Translations under genes and position numbers: made by a program
Shown here: positions 42,801-52,313 of the stretch, piece by piece
How positions within the stretch are numbered: position 1 is the stretch's first letter
How the letters are laid out: each line of letters opens with the position of its first letter
The notes under the pieces: generated by a model
What the model was told of the DNA's origin: nothing
Databases searched by the model: none
The model's input: the letters and a program-made list of their open reading frames with translations, nothing else
NCBI RefSeq assembly: GCF_040218065.1
Contig: NZ_JAVJQE010000013.1
Coordinates: forward strand, 310,001 to 374,000
Length of the DNA: 64,000 nucleotides
Reading direction: 5' to 3'
Source of the DNA: Marivibrio sp040218065
GTDB lineage: Bacteria; Pseudomonadota; Alphaproteobacteria; UBA8366; Aestuariispiraceae

Positions 42801-43319
42801 CTACCCCTCCGGCGGCCGGCCCAGATCGCGCAGCAGCAGATTCACCGTGTCCGCCTTCAGCATCAGGTCGGCGGCGGCGGCTTGGCCGCTGTCGAGGGCT
42901 TCGATGAGAGAGGAGAGTTCGCGCCGGGCGTCGGTCGCATAGCGCGCGAACCAGGGGTTGGGGATGTCGGACAGCGCCTCGCGGTCGTCGCCGGGGGCGC
43001 GCGCACCCTCGTCTCCGCCTTCGCCGGGGCGCAGGCTGGCGGCGGGAGGCGGGACCACCTTGTCGTCGTCGCGCGCCTCGGTCTCGGCGATCACGAAGCG
43101 TTTCAGCCGCTCGGCCAGCGTGACGGCGGTGGCCCGCATGAGTTGGCGGCGGTCGGCGTCGGTCGGCTCGATCGCGGCCAGCGCCTCCGACTGGCGCACC
43201 AGTTCGGCGTAGGCGCGATCGCGTCCGCTCTGCGAGAGCGCCTCGCCGACCGCGAGCGGCGAGAGCAAAGCCAAGACCGCCAACGCCGCAAAGGCGCGGA
43301 TAAGAGGGCGAGCGCTCAC
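42801..43319 (-). CDS. Exported protein of unknown function
   Basis: This 172-residue protein has a signal peptide (about residues 1-29, ending GEALS) and a charged helical body with no family I recognise. Features are a helix with RDRAYAELVRQSEALAAIEP then TDADRRQLMRATAVTLAERL, a disordered acidic linker, and a final helix FARYATDARRELSSLIEALD. It begins with a GTG that overlaps the hydrolase stop (GTGA), so it is the last gene of the decarboxylase-hydrolase operon. It is probably periplasmic. Confidence 0.7.
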   Translation of the reverse strand: MSARPLIRAFAALAVLALLSPLAVGEALSQSGRDRAYAELVRQSEALAAIEPTDADRRQLMRATAVTLAERLKRFVIAETEARDDDKVVPPPAASLRPGEGGDEGARAPGDDREALSDIPNPWFARYATDARRELSSLIEALDSGQAAAADLMLKADTVNLLLRDLGRPPEG

Positions 43320-44236
43320 CGTCCGCCCTCCCCGCGCACGTCCGGCGCCGGCGCTTCGGCCAGCCAGTCGCGCACAAGTCTGATCTCGTCCGGCGGCATC
43401 AGGGTCGGCGCGTGCCCGACGTTCGGAACCTCGACCAGGCGCGCGCCCGGCCCCCGCGCGGTCATCGCCTCTGCGTCCGCGCGCCGCAACAGGTCGCTTT
43501 CCGCCCCGCGAATCAGCAGGGCGGGCTCGGCGAGCTGCGCCGCGTCCCAGAGCGCCCAGAGATCGAGATCCTCGCCCGCCAGCGCCGCAAACGGCTCGGA
43601 AATGCGCAGATCGTAATTGTTTGAGTAGCTTCCGTCGTCGGCGCGCTTGAGACTGACCTCGGCGATTTCGCGCCAGTCCGCCTCCTCGGTCAGGCCGAAG
43701 GGGGCGTAGGCCTTCTTCAGGTGGCCGAGCGCCTGATCGAAGCTCTCGAACCGCCAGGCGACGCCGACATAGTCGGCGATGCGCTGCAACGCCTCCCGCG
43801 GCACGATCGGTCCGACGTCGTTCAGCGCCAGCCGGCGGATCGGATGGCCGGGCGTGGCCGCCGTGAGCAGCGCGATCAGCCCGCCCATCGAGGTGCCGAC
43901 CCAATCGACGCTCTCGACCCGCGCATGCGCCAGCACCGTCGTCAGGTCGCTGACATACTGCGGCAGGCCGTAGTGCTCGGCCTCGACCAGCGGCTCGCTT
44001 TCTCCGCGGCCGGCGACGTCCGGGCAGATCACGCGCCAGCCGTCAGCCGCCAGCGCCCGGGCGAGCCGCGCGAAGTCCCGCCCGTTCCGGGTCAGCCCAT
44101 GCACGCAGAAGACGGCGTGCGGGCTGTCGGCCGGGCCGAACTCGCGATAGACGACGCGGTGGAAGCCGCCGCGGCCCGCACAGCGCACGCTTTTCAGCCG
44201 AGCTTCGCCCTCGCGATCGCGCGCGATCTCGCCCAT
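43316..44236 (-). CDS. Alpha/beta hydrolase
   Basis: This 306-residue protein has the alpha/beta-hydrolase core. It has the oxyanion segment VFCVHGLTRNGRDF, the nucleophile Ser in WVGTSMGGLIALL, an acidic residue after strand 6, and the catalytic His in VEVPNVGHAPTLMP. It starts 4 bp after the decarboxylase gene on the same strand. The substrate cannot be told. The length is normal for esterase/lactonase-type members. Confidence 0.87.
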   Translation of the reverse strand: MGEIARDREGEARLKSVRCAGRGGFHRVVYREFGPADSPHAVFCVHGLTRNGRDFARLARALAADGWRVICPDVAGRGESEPLVEAEHYGLPQYVSDLTTVLAHARVESVDWVGTSMGGLIALLTAATPGHPIRRLALNDVGPIVPREALQRIADYVGVAWRFESFDQALGHLKKAYAPFGLTEEADWREIAEVSLKRADDGSYSNNYDLRISEPFAALAGEDLDLWALWDAAQLAEPALLIRGAESDLLRRADAEAMTARGPGARLVEVPNVGHAPTLMPPDEIRLVRDWLAEAPAPDVRGEGGR

Positions 44237-44240
44237 CGGA

Positions 44241-45452
44241 TCAGGCGGCCCCCGCTTCCGTCGTCTCGGTCCTCGCGCCGCCTCGGGTCTCGATCGGCCG
44301 CTCGGGGTAGAGCGGTTCGTCGTCGACGATGACGAAGGTCTCGGGCGTGAAGCCGTTGAAGTGGGTGGTCATGGCGTTGGAATAGGCGCCGGCCTGACCG
44401 ATTTCGATCCAGTCGCCCTCCTGAATGTCCGCCGGCAGGTCCACCTTGTAAGGTAAGACGTCGGTGCAGTCGCAGGTCGGCCCGAAGACCGAGACCGGCT
44501 TGGTCTGCCTGGCGACGGCGCGGTTGGGACGGATAAGGCGCATCGGCAGGCGCACCCCGGCGGTCATCGTCTCCGACAGGCTGTGATAGACGCCGTCGTT
44601 GATGTAGACCGCGCCGTCCTTGACCAGCTGGACCTGGACCACCAGCGACATGCCGCTCGCCACCATGCCGCGCCCGGGCTCGCACATCAGCACGCAGTCG
44701 CCGCGCAGCTTGATGGCGCGACGCCCTTCCTTGATGGCGTCGATGAAATGCTCGAGCGGCGCCGGATCGTCGCCGACATAAGCCGCCGGGAAACCGCCGC
44801 CGACATCCAGGTAATGCAAGGGCACGTCGGCCTTCTCCACGACCTCCCCTACGACCTGCATGGCGTCGCGGAAGGCTTGGGGGCTGCGCACCTGGGAGCC
44901 GACATGGAAGGCGAGGCCGGTCTGGAAACCCGCCTTGTCGGCGAGTTTGAGCAGCCGCGCCGCCTCCTCCGGCGTCGCGCCGAACTTCTCCGAGAGCTTG
45001 TACATCGCATCGTGCTGCGGGGTGACCAGCCGCACCAGACAGACCTGCCCGTCGCCGCCGCCGGTGACGTCCAGCAGCTTTTTCAGCTCCGCCTCATGGT
45101 CGACGACGTAGTGGTCGACATTGAAGACCTCATGCGCCGAAAGGATGGCGCTGCGCGCCTTGACAGGGTGCATGAAATAGCAGTCGGCGTGGGGGAAGTT
45201 CTCGCGGATCAGCGCGATCTCGGCGAGCGAGGCGGTGTCGAAATGGCGCAAGCCCGCGCGGTACAGCGCGCGCAGCACTTCAATGTGCGGATTGCATTTG
45301 ACGGCGTAGAGGACCCGGCCCGGAAACAGCTCCAAGAAGCGCTTGGCGGTCCGCTCCAGCTCGTGCGGGCGCAGGCAGTAGACGGGATAGCCCGGCTTCA
45401 GCTTCGCGACCATCGCGTCGACGCTGTCGAATCGGCTGAGCTTGGCGGCCAT
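44241..45452 (-). CDS. Ornithine/lysine-type PLP decarboxylase (fold type III)
   Basis: This 403-residue enzyme has the alanine-racemase-like fold III. The PLP Lys52 is in LYAVKCNPHIEVL, FDTASLAEIALI follows, the diamine-site HVGSQV precedes GGGFPAAYVGDDP, and the catalytic Cys is in FGPTCDCTDVLP. In alphaproteobacteria such genes make putrescine or cadaverine. The ATG at 45452 follows AAGGAAG. It heads a three-gene operon with a hydrolase and an exported protein. Ornithine versus lysine preference cannot be told. Confidence 0.9.
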   Translation of the reverse strand: MAAKLSRFDSVDAMVAKLKPGYPVYCLRPHELERTAKRFLELFPGRVLYAVKCNPHIEVLRALYRAGLRHFDTASLAEIALIRENFPHADCYFMHPVKARSAILSAHEVFNVDHYVVDHEAELKKLLDVTGGGDGQVCLVRLVTPQHDAMYKLSEKFGATPEEAARLLKLADKAGFQTGLAFHVGSQVRSPQAFRDAMQVVGEVVEKADVPLHYLDVGGGFPAAYVGDDPAPLEHFIDAIKEGRRAIKLRGDCVLMCEPGRGMVASGMSLVVQVQLVKDGAVYINDGVYHSLSETMTAGVRLPMRLIRPNRAVARQTKPVSVFGPTCDCTDVLPYKVDLPADIQEGDWIEIGQAGAYSNAMTTHFNGFTPETFVIVDDEPLYPERPIETRGGARTETTEAGAA

Positions 45453-45611
45453 CGGCGGCTTCCTTTTGAAGGACGGGCGTTCGCCAGGCGGGCGGCGCAC
45501 CGTGAATTGAACATGCCAGAATAGGGCCGGCGGTCAAGCGGAGGGCCCGGCGACGACGAGACAGGCGCGACAGGCCTTGCCGCCGGGCGTGAAAGACCCG
45601 ATCTCACCTGC

Positions 45612-47969
45612 ATGCTGCGCTGGACCGGACGCCTTCTCCTCGCCTTCCTCCTGCTGCTCGCGATCGCGGCCGCAGGCGGCTTCCTTTATCTGCGCCAAAG
45701 CTTGCCTCAAACCGAGGGCGAGCGGGGCCTCGCGGCCCTCGACGCGGCCGTGGAGGTGACGCGGGACGCGCACGGCGTTCCCACCATCCGGGCGCAGGGG
45801 ATGGCCGACGCGTACCGCGCGCTCGGCTTCCTGCACGCCCAGGACCGGCTGTGGCAGATGGAGACCGCGCGGCGTTTCGGCCGCGGAACGCTGTCTGAAG
45901 TCGCCGGCCGCGCCACCTTGCGCATCGACCGATTCGCCCGAGCCCTCGATCTGGAGGGGATGACGCGTCGGCAGATGGACGGCCTGCCGGACGAGGTGAG
46001 AGTCGCCGTCGACGCCTACGCTGAAGGCGTGAACGCCTTTCTGGCGGCGCCTGACGGCCCGCTGCCGCCCGAATTCCTGCTGACCGGGGTCGAGCCCGCG
46101 CCGTGGGAGCCCCTCGACAGCCTGTTGTGGGGCAAGTTGATGGCGCTGCAGCTGTCCGGCGATTGGCGCACCGAGCAGGAGAAATCGAAGCTCCTGCAGC
46201 GCCTGCCGCCGGCGCGCGTCGCGGACCTGATGCCGAGCTATTCGGACAGCCCCGCCAGCCTGACCGCCGAGGAGGTCGCGGCCGCAGGGCCGGCGTTGGA
46301 GCGCGTCGCCGCCCTGCCCTTCCCGCCGGACGGTCTGACGGCCGAGAGCGCGTCGAACGCCTGGGCGGTCGCCGGATCGCGCACCGAGAGCGGCGCGCCG
46401 ATGTTGGCGAACGACCCGCATCTGCGCCTCGCGCTGCCGCCGCCCTGGTACCTGGCGCGGATCGAGACGCCCGAACTGACGCTGGTCGGCGCCACCGCGC
46501 CGGGCGTGCCCTTCCACATCATCGGCCATAACGGCGAGGCCGCCTGGGGCCTGACCACGACCCACGCCGACACGATGGATCTGATCGCGCTCGCCCCCGA
46601 TCCGGAAGCCCCGGAACAGCGCTACCTGACGGCCGAGGGAAGCCGCCTCTACCGGACGGAGACCGAAGAGATCCCGTTGCGGGGCGGCGAGAGCGAGACC
46701 TTCGAGCGGCGCTGGACCCTGTTCGGCCCCGTGCTGCCCGACCAGCAACGCGACGTCGCCCTGCAGTGGTCGGCGCTGCGCGACCGGGACGACACGCCGA
46801 GCGCCCTCTATCGCCTGAACCGCGCCAAGAGCGTCGAGGCGTTCCAGGCGGCCGCCCGTCTGTTCGACGCGCCGGTGCAGAACCTGTTCTGGGCGAACGG
46901 CGAGAGCGTCGCGACCGCCGTCGTCGGCCGCTTTCCCATCCGCGCCGAGGGGCGAAACGGCGCGCTGCCGCGCATCAGCACGGCCGAAGACGCGCGCTGG
47001 CTGGGGATCACGGCGCCGGAGGCTGTCCCCGTCGCGATTGATCCCCCGAACGGGCTGATCGCAAACGCGAACAACCGCATCCTGACAGCCGAGGCCAGCC
47101 CCTATCGCATCGCCGGCGACTGGCAGCCGCCGCACCGCTACGCGCGCGTGCGCGAGATGCTGGAGAGCGCTGAGCGCCCGCATGACGCGGCGCTCAGCGC
47201 CGCCGTGCAGACCGACGCGACCAGCCGCTTTGCAAGCGCTCTGGTTCCGCATCTGCTGCGCGCCCAGCCGACGACGGAGGCGGGGAGGCGCGCGCTCGCC
47301 CGTCTCGCCGCATGGGATCACGTCATGGCGGTCGACGCCGCCGGGCCGGCGATCTTCGCGGCCGCGGCGGACGAACTCGCCCGCGTCTTGGCGGAAGACG
47401 ATCTGGGACCCGCCTTCATGGACTGGTGGCGCGCGGAGCCGGGGTTCCTCGAGGCCGCGCTGACCGACAAGCGCGACTGGTGCGACGACCTGCGCACGCC
47501 GGGGACGGAGGATTGCATCTGGGCCCTGTCGGCGGCGGTCGACCGGGCGGCCGCGCGGCTCGCGGAGCGGCTGGGCGAGGACGTGGCGCTCTGGCGCTGG
47601 GGCGATCTGCACGTCGCGCGCATGGGCCATACGACGCTGACCTTCATCCCGGTCGTCAATTGGCTGACCGACCGACCTCTGGAGACGCCGGGCGGCGATC
47701 ACACCCCGAACCGCGGCCAGACCCGCGGGCCGGCGAGCGACGACGCCTTCTCTCATGTCCACGGCGCGGGCATGCGGGTGATCTACGATCTGGCCGATCT
47801 GGACCGCTCGGACTTCGCGCTGGCGGGCGGCCAGTCGGGTCATTTCCTGTCGCCGCACTACGCCGATCGCCTGGTGGATTGGCGCGACGGTCGCTATTTC
47901 CGAATTCCCGGACGCAGCGACGATATCGACGAGCGGGGCTTTTCGCGCCTAATCCTACGGCCTGAGTAG
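45612..47969 (+). CDS. Penicillin acylase family amidohydrolase
   Basis: This 785-residue protein starts with a hydrophobic anchor (LLLAFLLLLAIAAAGGFLYL), so it should face the periplasm. It is made as a proprotein. The N-terminal Ser nucleophile, freed by self-cleavage, is Ser248 in AESASNAWAVAG. The late block GGQSGHFLSPHYADRLVDW is typical of the family. Members hydrolyse beta-lactam side chains, acyl-homoserine lactones or other amides; which one is not clear. It is divergent from the decarboxylase operon. Confidence 0.9.
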   Translation: MLRWTGRLLLAFLLLLAIAAAGGFLYLRQSLPQTEGERGLAALDAAVEVTRDAHGVPTIRAQGMADAYRALGFLHAQDRLWQMETARRFGRGTLSEVAGRATLRIDRFARALDLEGMTRRQMDGLPDEVRVAVDAYAEGVNAFLAAPDGPLPPEFLLTGVEPAPWEPLDSLLWGKLMALQLSGDWRTEQEKSKLLQRLPPARVADLMPSYSDSPASLTAEEVAAAGPALERVAALPFPPDGLTAESASNAWAVAGSRTESGAPMLANDPHLRLALPPPWYLARIETPELTLVGATAPGVPFHIIGHNGEAAWGLTTTHADTMDLIALAPDPEAPEQRYLTAEGSRLYRTETEEIPLRGGESETFERRWTLFGPVLPDQQRDVALQWSALRDRDDTPSALYRLNRAKSVEAFQAAARLFDAPVQNLFWANGESVATAVVGRFPIRAEGRNGALPRISTAEDARWLGITAPEAVPVAIDPPNGLIANANNRILTAEASPYRIAGDWQPPHRYARVREMLESAERPHDAALSAAVQTDATSRFASALVPHLLRAQPTTEAGRRALARLAAWDHVMAVDAAGPAIFAAAADELARVLAEDDLGPAFMDWWRAEPGFLEAALTDKRDWCDDLRTPGTEDCIWALSAAVDRAAARLAERLGEDVALWRWGDLHVARMGHTTLTFIPVVNWLTDRPLETPGGDHTPNRGQTRGPASDDAFSHVHGAGMRVIYDLADLDRSDFALAGGQSGHFLSPHYADRLVDWRDGRYFRIPGRSDDIDERGFSRLILRPE

Positions 47970-48023
47970 GGTCGCATACGCCGCGGCCCGCTCGATCGAG
48001 CCTTCGGGAGCGCGCGCACGCCC

Positions 48024-49433
48024 ATGTTCCTCAGCGTCTTCGACCTCTTCAAGATCGGCATCGGCCCGTCCAGCTCGCACACCGTGGGGCCGATGATGGC
48101 GGGTCTGCGTTTCTTGCAAAGCCTGCGCGCGGGCGACGGCTTCGAGCGGACGGAGCGCGTCGTCGTGCGCCTGCACGGCAGCCTCGCCTTCACCGGCAAG
48201 GGGCACGCCTCCGACAGCGCCTCGATGCTGGGTCTGATGGGCCTTCACCCCGCCGAGACCGATCCGGACGAGGCGGCGCGACGCCTCAGCGCGGTCGACG
48301 AGAGCGGCCGTCTGATCCTGGGCGGCGACAAGGAGATCGCCTTCGATCGGGCGCGCGACATCGAATTCGACTATGAGGTCGCGTTGCCCGGCCACGCCAA
48401 CGGCATGGCGATCCGCGCGCTCGACGCCGAGGGCGCTGCTCTGGTCGAGGAGATCTACTACTCCGTCGGCGGCGGCTTCGTCTCGACCGCCGCGGAGCTG
48501 GAGGCGGGCGAGCAGCCGGGCTCCGACGCCTCCAACGTCCCCTATCCCTTCGCCACCGCCCAGCAGATGCTGGAAATGGGCGAGGCGTCCGGCAAGACCA
48601 TCGCGCGGATGAAATGGGAGAACGAGATTTCCATGCGCTCCGAGGCGGAGGTCGTGGAGCGCCTGGACCGCCTTTGGGCGGTGATGAGCGAGTGCATCGA
48701 CCGCGGCCTGTCGCAGGACGGCGTGCTGCCCGGCGGCCTCAAGGTGAAGCGCCGCGCGAAGGGCATTTACGAGAAGATGCTGGGCCCCAGCAACAAGCGC
48801 TTCCAGCACGACGTGATGGATTGGCTCAGCCTCTACGCCATGGCGGTGAATGAGGAGAACGCCGCCGGCGGGCGCGTCGTCACCGCGCCGACCAACGGCG
48901 CCGCCGGCATCATCCCGGCGACCATCCGCTATTACGAGCAGTTCTGCAGTCTGGACGACGACAGCCGCCGCCAGGGGGTGCACGACTTCCTGCTGACGGC
49001 GGCCGCCATCGGCGGGATCATCAAGTCGAACGCCTCGATCTCCGGCGCCGAGGTCGGCTGTCAGGGCGAAGTCGGCTCGGCGAGCGCGATGGCCGCGGCG
49101 GGGCTCGCCGCCGCGCTGGGCGCCACCAACATGCAGATCGAGAACGCCGCCGAAATCGCGCTGGAGCATCACCTGGGCATGACATGCGACCCCGTCGGCG
49201 GCTTGGTGCAGGTCCCCTGCATCGAGCGCAACGCGATGGGCTCGGTCAAGGCGGTCAACGCCTGCTCGCTCGCCATGAAGGGCGACGGCACGCATTTCGT
49301 CCCCCTCGACACCGCCATCCAGACGATGCGCGAGACGGGGATCGACATGCTCTCCAAATACAAGGAAACCAGCCTCGGCGGCCTCGCCGCACGGGACGAG
49401 CTGCGCCCGACCATCAACGTGGTGGAGTGCTGA
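48024..49433 (+). CDS. sdaA: L-serine ammonia-lyase, single-chain [4Fe-4S] type
   Basis: This 469-residue enzyme converts L-serine to pyruvate and ammonia. The N-terminal domain starts SVFDLFKIGIGPSSSHTVGP. The C-terminal domain holds the cluster cysteines in SGAEVGCQGEVGSASAMA and MTCDPVGGLVQVPCIERN. The protein ends in INVVEC; a C-terminal Cys that folds into the active site is known in this family. It lies 54 bp downstream of the penicillin acylase gene. The first AT-rich island begins just past its stop. Confidence 0.94.
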   Translation: MFLSVFDLFKIGIGPSSSHTVGPMMAGLRFLQSLRAGDGFERTERVVVRLHGSLAFTGKGHASDSASMLGLMGLHPAETDPDEAARRLSAVDESGRLILGGDKEIAFDRARDIEFDYEVALPGHANGMAIRALDAEGAALVEEIYYSVGGGFVSTAAELEAGEQPGSDASNVPYPFATAQQMLEMGEASGKTIARMKWENEISMRSEAEVVERLDRLWAVMSECIDRGLSQDGVLPGGLKVKRRAKGIYEKMLGPSNKRFQHDVMDWLSLYAMAVNEENAAGGRVVTAPTNGAAGIIPATIRYYEQFCSLDDDSRRQGVHDFLLTAAAIGGIIKSNASISGAEVGCQGEVGSASAMAAAGLAAALGATNMQIENAAEIALEHHLGMTCDPVGGLVQVPCIERNAMGSVKAVNACSLAMKGDGTHFVPLDTAIQTMRETGIDMLSKYKETSLGGLAARDELRPTINVVEC

Positions 49434-49660
49434 GGGGGCGCGGGCTTTTTAACAGGATGAGCGAGCCGTGCGAGGCGGCCGTTTTCTCTTCGCCTCCCCG
49501 TTCAGGGAGCGCATCGTCTTTGTCTGCGCCTGACCCTTTGCATCATTTCGAAGCTTATAGAAATGCTGGTTGATTGAGAACCCAAACCAGAAGTTTGAAT
49601 AAGTTTAGTGTCATTTCGGGCTTGAAATCTAATCTGTCAAAAGTAGGCGGGCGATGTTGT

Positions 49661-50740
49661 TTAGTTCCAGAATTCACCTACCTCGGGAGTGAAGTTGTTT
49701 GGCACGACAATGGCGACACTCTGACGTGCGCGGGTCACTGCCACATAGGTCTTCGTCTTGGAGTGCCCTTCCAGTTCCATTTTACCGGTTTTTAGGAATT
49801 TTTGGAGCTTTGCGTGCGGGTAGATCAGGACACGCTCAAACGTCATCCCTTTGGAATCGCCGAAGTTGAGGGGACTCCCGACCCTTTTTCCCCCGGCCTT
49901 AGACCACTGTAGGGTCTGTGGTGCGAAGGTCTCAAAGTAGCGCTCTACGTCCCCTTCGCGGACGAGGCAAACTCCGTCATGACCGCTTACCTCCGGGTTC
50001 CGAGACATCGTCGGTTCGCAGTCAGGAAAGAACTGATCTGCGAAGTCGCAAATCCCCTGCACACAACGGTGGGAGTGGGACTGATGTTCGATCTTAACCA
50101 AACCATCGTGTTCCCACTCACCGAATTTATTGATGATTTTCTCTCCAGCGAACTGCCTGTTTTTTGGATTGTCGTTAGTCAAAAATGTCGCCTGCCGGTG
50201 GTCCCCAATCAGGGCCACTTCTACGGCCGATTTCAGGAGGTGGTCAATCAGCTCAAGGTCCCAGCCCGCCAAGTCCTGCGCCTCGTCCACAATAATGCGG
50301 TCAAATATACTCTGAATGCGACTGATTGGCAGGCCGTCGGTCGCGTTGATGAGTTGGTATGCAAAGTCAGTTGTGCGATCCGACCATATCCGGTTGGGAG
50401 ACGAGAAAAAGTAGCTGGCAACTTGGTCCTTCCGGAAGCGTCGCCGGGAGATAGGGGCACGCTCGAAATTGATTGTCTCTACACGGCTCGTGTGAAGGTG
50501 ATTTTGATAGGGGCGGACAAAGTGCGTTAAAACAAACGAGTACCAAGTGGATATCGTCACGTATGGCGGGACCGCCCCGAACTCATTGTATGCGCGAGCC
50601 TCGAGCTCCCTCCGGCCGTTCAGTGTATATGTTATTAAGGCCGTTCGCTTCCCAGGGTCCTCACAAGCCCGCTTTACTGCTGTCGTAGTTTTTCCTGAGC
50701 CAGCAGCGGCGAGAATGATGCGGTCATCGAATTGCGCCAC
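49661..50740 (-). CDS. Compact UvrD/PcrA-like helicase (GajB-like)
   Basis: This 359-residue protein has the superfamily-1 helicase motifs: I (AAAGSGKTTT, residues 11-20), II (IIVDEAQDL, 149-157), III (ALIGDHRQAT, 176-185), V (FGDSKGMTFERVLI) and VI (TYVAVTRARQSVAIV). It starts at a GTG with GGAG at good spacing, inside the end of the nuclease gene (17-bp overlap). GajB proteins I know are about 490 residues, so this is a compact form lacking much of the accessory domains. It most likely works with the OLD nuclease in a Gabija-type defence. Confidence 0.82.
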   Translation of the reverse strand: MAQFDDRIILAAAGSGKTTTAVKRACEDPGKRTALITYTLNGRRELEARAYNEFGAVPPYVTISTWYSFVLTHFVRPYQNHLHTSRVETINFERAPISRRRFRKDQVASYFFSSPNRIWSDRTTDFAYQLINATDGLPISRIQSIFDRIIVDEAQDLAGWDLELIDHLLKSAVEVALIGDHRQATFLTNDNPKNRQFAGEKIINKFGEWEHDGLVKIEHQSHSHRCVQGICDFADQFFPDCEPTMSRNPEVSGHDGVCLVREGDVERYFETFAPQTLQWSKAGGKRVGSPLNFGDSKGMTFERVLIYPHAKLQKFLKTGKMELEGHSKTKTYVAVTRARQSVAIVVPNNFTPEVGEFWN

Positions 50741-52313
50741 TTATGTACTCCGGGATCATAAGTTCATCCGCGTGCTCAAAGAGCCTGAGCGCCGTGTCCG
50801 TCTTATTTGCCTTCATATGATCTGATAGCTCAATCTCCGTCGCAAAGGTGGTCCCCAGCATATGATTCAACTTCACCAACCCGTTCGATTTGACGAGTTG
50901 CGGCTCAAGAGTGCGTGCGTTCGCGTCACCGTCAATGTAAACGCGGATTGTTTCTTCAGCCTGATAGTCATCATAAAGGGACCGTTTTCCGGCAGGATCG
51001 CCATCGTTGTCGCGGACAACGCTGACATCCAGCTTCAAAAGCCGTGCAATGTCCAAGAACCGTTTAAAAGAGGTGCCAACAGAGATCACCTCCACACCCT
51101 GTGCAAGAGGCAAGCAGCCATGCCGCTGGCGGTAAGCTTTTTGCACAATGAGCTCGTCCGATGGTCCCTCAACCAGAATTGAACGCGCTGCGAGAATCAG
51201 CCTGAGCGTGTCATGGCCCGGCAGACGCTGGAAGAACACCTTCGTTGCATCTGGGAGGTCATCCAATGTTACGGCGTTTTCACCATTGAACATCATTACG
51301 CGGTCGATCCCGAGCTTATTCAGGACAAAGCTGCTATGAGTGCTGACGATGAGCTGCTTTCCCTCGCACCGGTCCGCTAAGTGCGACACGAGCCGGCCCA
51401 GATTGGTGTGCGAAAGGTGGTTCTCGGGTTCCTCCATCAAGAACACGTCGCAGCTCTCTGCTGCCTCGATGGCCAACTTAATCTTCACCGAGTTTTGCTC
51501 GCCTTTTCCAACGAGCGTTAGCGGGATGCTATCCAAATGCGGCAGAACACCCGTTTCCCAGCTTGCGCGTGTGGTGGTGTCCATCGCGACAGAGAGAACT
51601 TTGTCCGAAACGACCCCTTGCTTGGCAGCGAGATCGGAATTGATAGCCTTAATCCGCGCATCACTCTGAAACTCGTCACGCATGCTCCGGTAGGCGAGGG
51701 CAAGGTCGACCGACTGCGGCTTGGTGAGGTAGTCCCGGACAATCTCCAATACGTACTTGTTCGCCGCATAGGAGTTCGAGATGCTGCTTGGATCAATCAG
51801 GGCTGTCTTCAACGGCACGGACCGAGCGCTCATCGGTGCGCCAGCGAATGACTCCCAGAGGACTTTGTAGTATTCAATCGGAACACTGTTCAACGTCGCT
51901 GGATCGGCGACATACGAGGCGAATTCCTCTTGGAAGGCTTCATCAAGCCCAATTGTAAGAGCGATACCACAAGCGTCGGCCTTCTCGCTGTTGTTGGAAC
52001 CGCGAAGCTCAGCGACTTCGGGGGCGTCCGCCAGGAATACCTCAACACTTATCTCAGGTGGAGGAATCGGGTTGCCCTGTCTATGGGCCTCTATGAACTC
52101 GGCGGCGGCATCCGCATTAATCAGGAACGGGTGTAGTTCGTACTGAACGGCGCGCCGGTTTAGCTGCCCACGGAGTGCAAGGTTGACAGCTTCAAGAAGC
52201 GTCGACTTGCCCGCTTCGTTGTCGCCAACCATGACGTTCATGCCCTCATGGAAGGTCACGTCGGCCGTCCTCAGAGCTCGATAGTTCTTAATCACTGCTC
52301 GCTGGATGGGCAA
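50724..52313 (-). CDS. OLD-family ATPase/TOPRIM nuclease (GajA-like)
   Basis: This 529-residue protein has an N-terminal ABC-type ATPase split in two: Walker A GDNEAGKST (30-38), signature GKGEQN (269-274), Walker B FLMEEPENH (291-299) and an H-loop (VSTHSSF, 323-329). A C-terminal TOPRIM nuclease follows, with the first acidic site VEGPSDE (381-387) and the DNDGD set at 435-439. This is the class 2 OLD arrangement, that is GajA of Gabija, which nicks or cuts DNA when nucleotide is depleted. The start is a TTG with GCGGAG 7-8 bases upstream. The helicase gene overlaps its end. Confidence 0.87.
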   Translation of the reverse strand: MPIQRAVIKNYRALRTADVTFHEGMNVMVGDNEAGKSTLLEAVNLALRGQLNRRAVQYELHPFLINADAAAEFIEAHRQGNPIPPPEISVEVFLADAPEVAELRGSNNSEKADACGIALTIGLDEAFQEEFASYVADPATLNSVPIEYYKVLWESFAGAPMSARSVPLKTALIDPSSISNSYAANKYVLEIVRDYLTKPQSVDLALAYRSMRDEFQSDARIKAINSDLAAKQGVVSDKVLSVAMDTTTRASWETGVLPHLDSIPLTLVGKGEQNSVKIKLAIEAAESCDVFLMEEPENHLSHTNLGRLVSHLADRCEGKQLIVSTHSSFVLNKLGIDRVMMFNGENAVTLDDLPDATKVFFQRLPGHDTLRLILAARSILVEGPSDELIVQKAYRQRHGCLPLAQGVEVISVGTSFKRFLDIARLLKLDVSVVRDNDGDPAGKRSLYDDYQAEETIRVYIDGDANARTLEPQLVKSNGLVKLNHMLGTTFATEIELSDHMKANKTDTALRLFEHADELMIPEYISGAIR

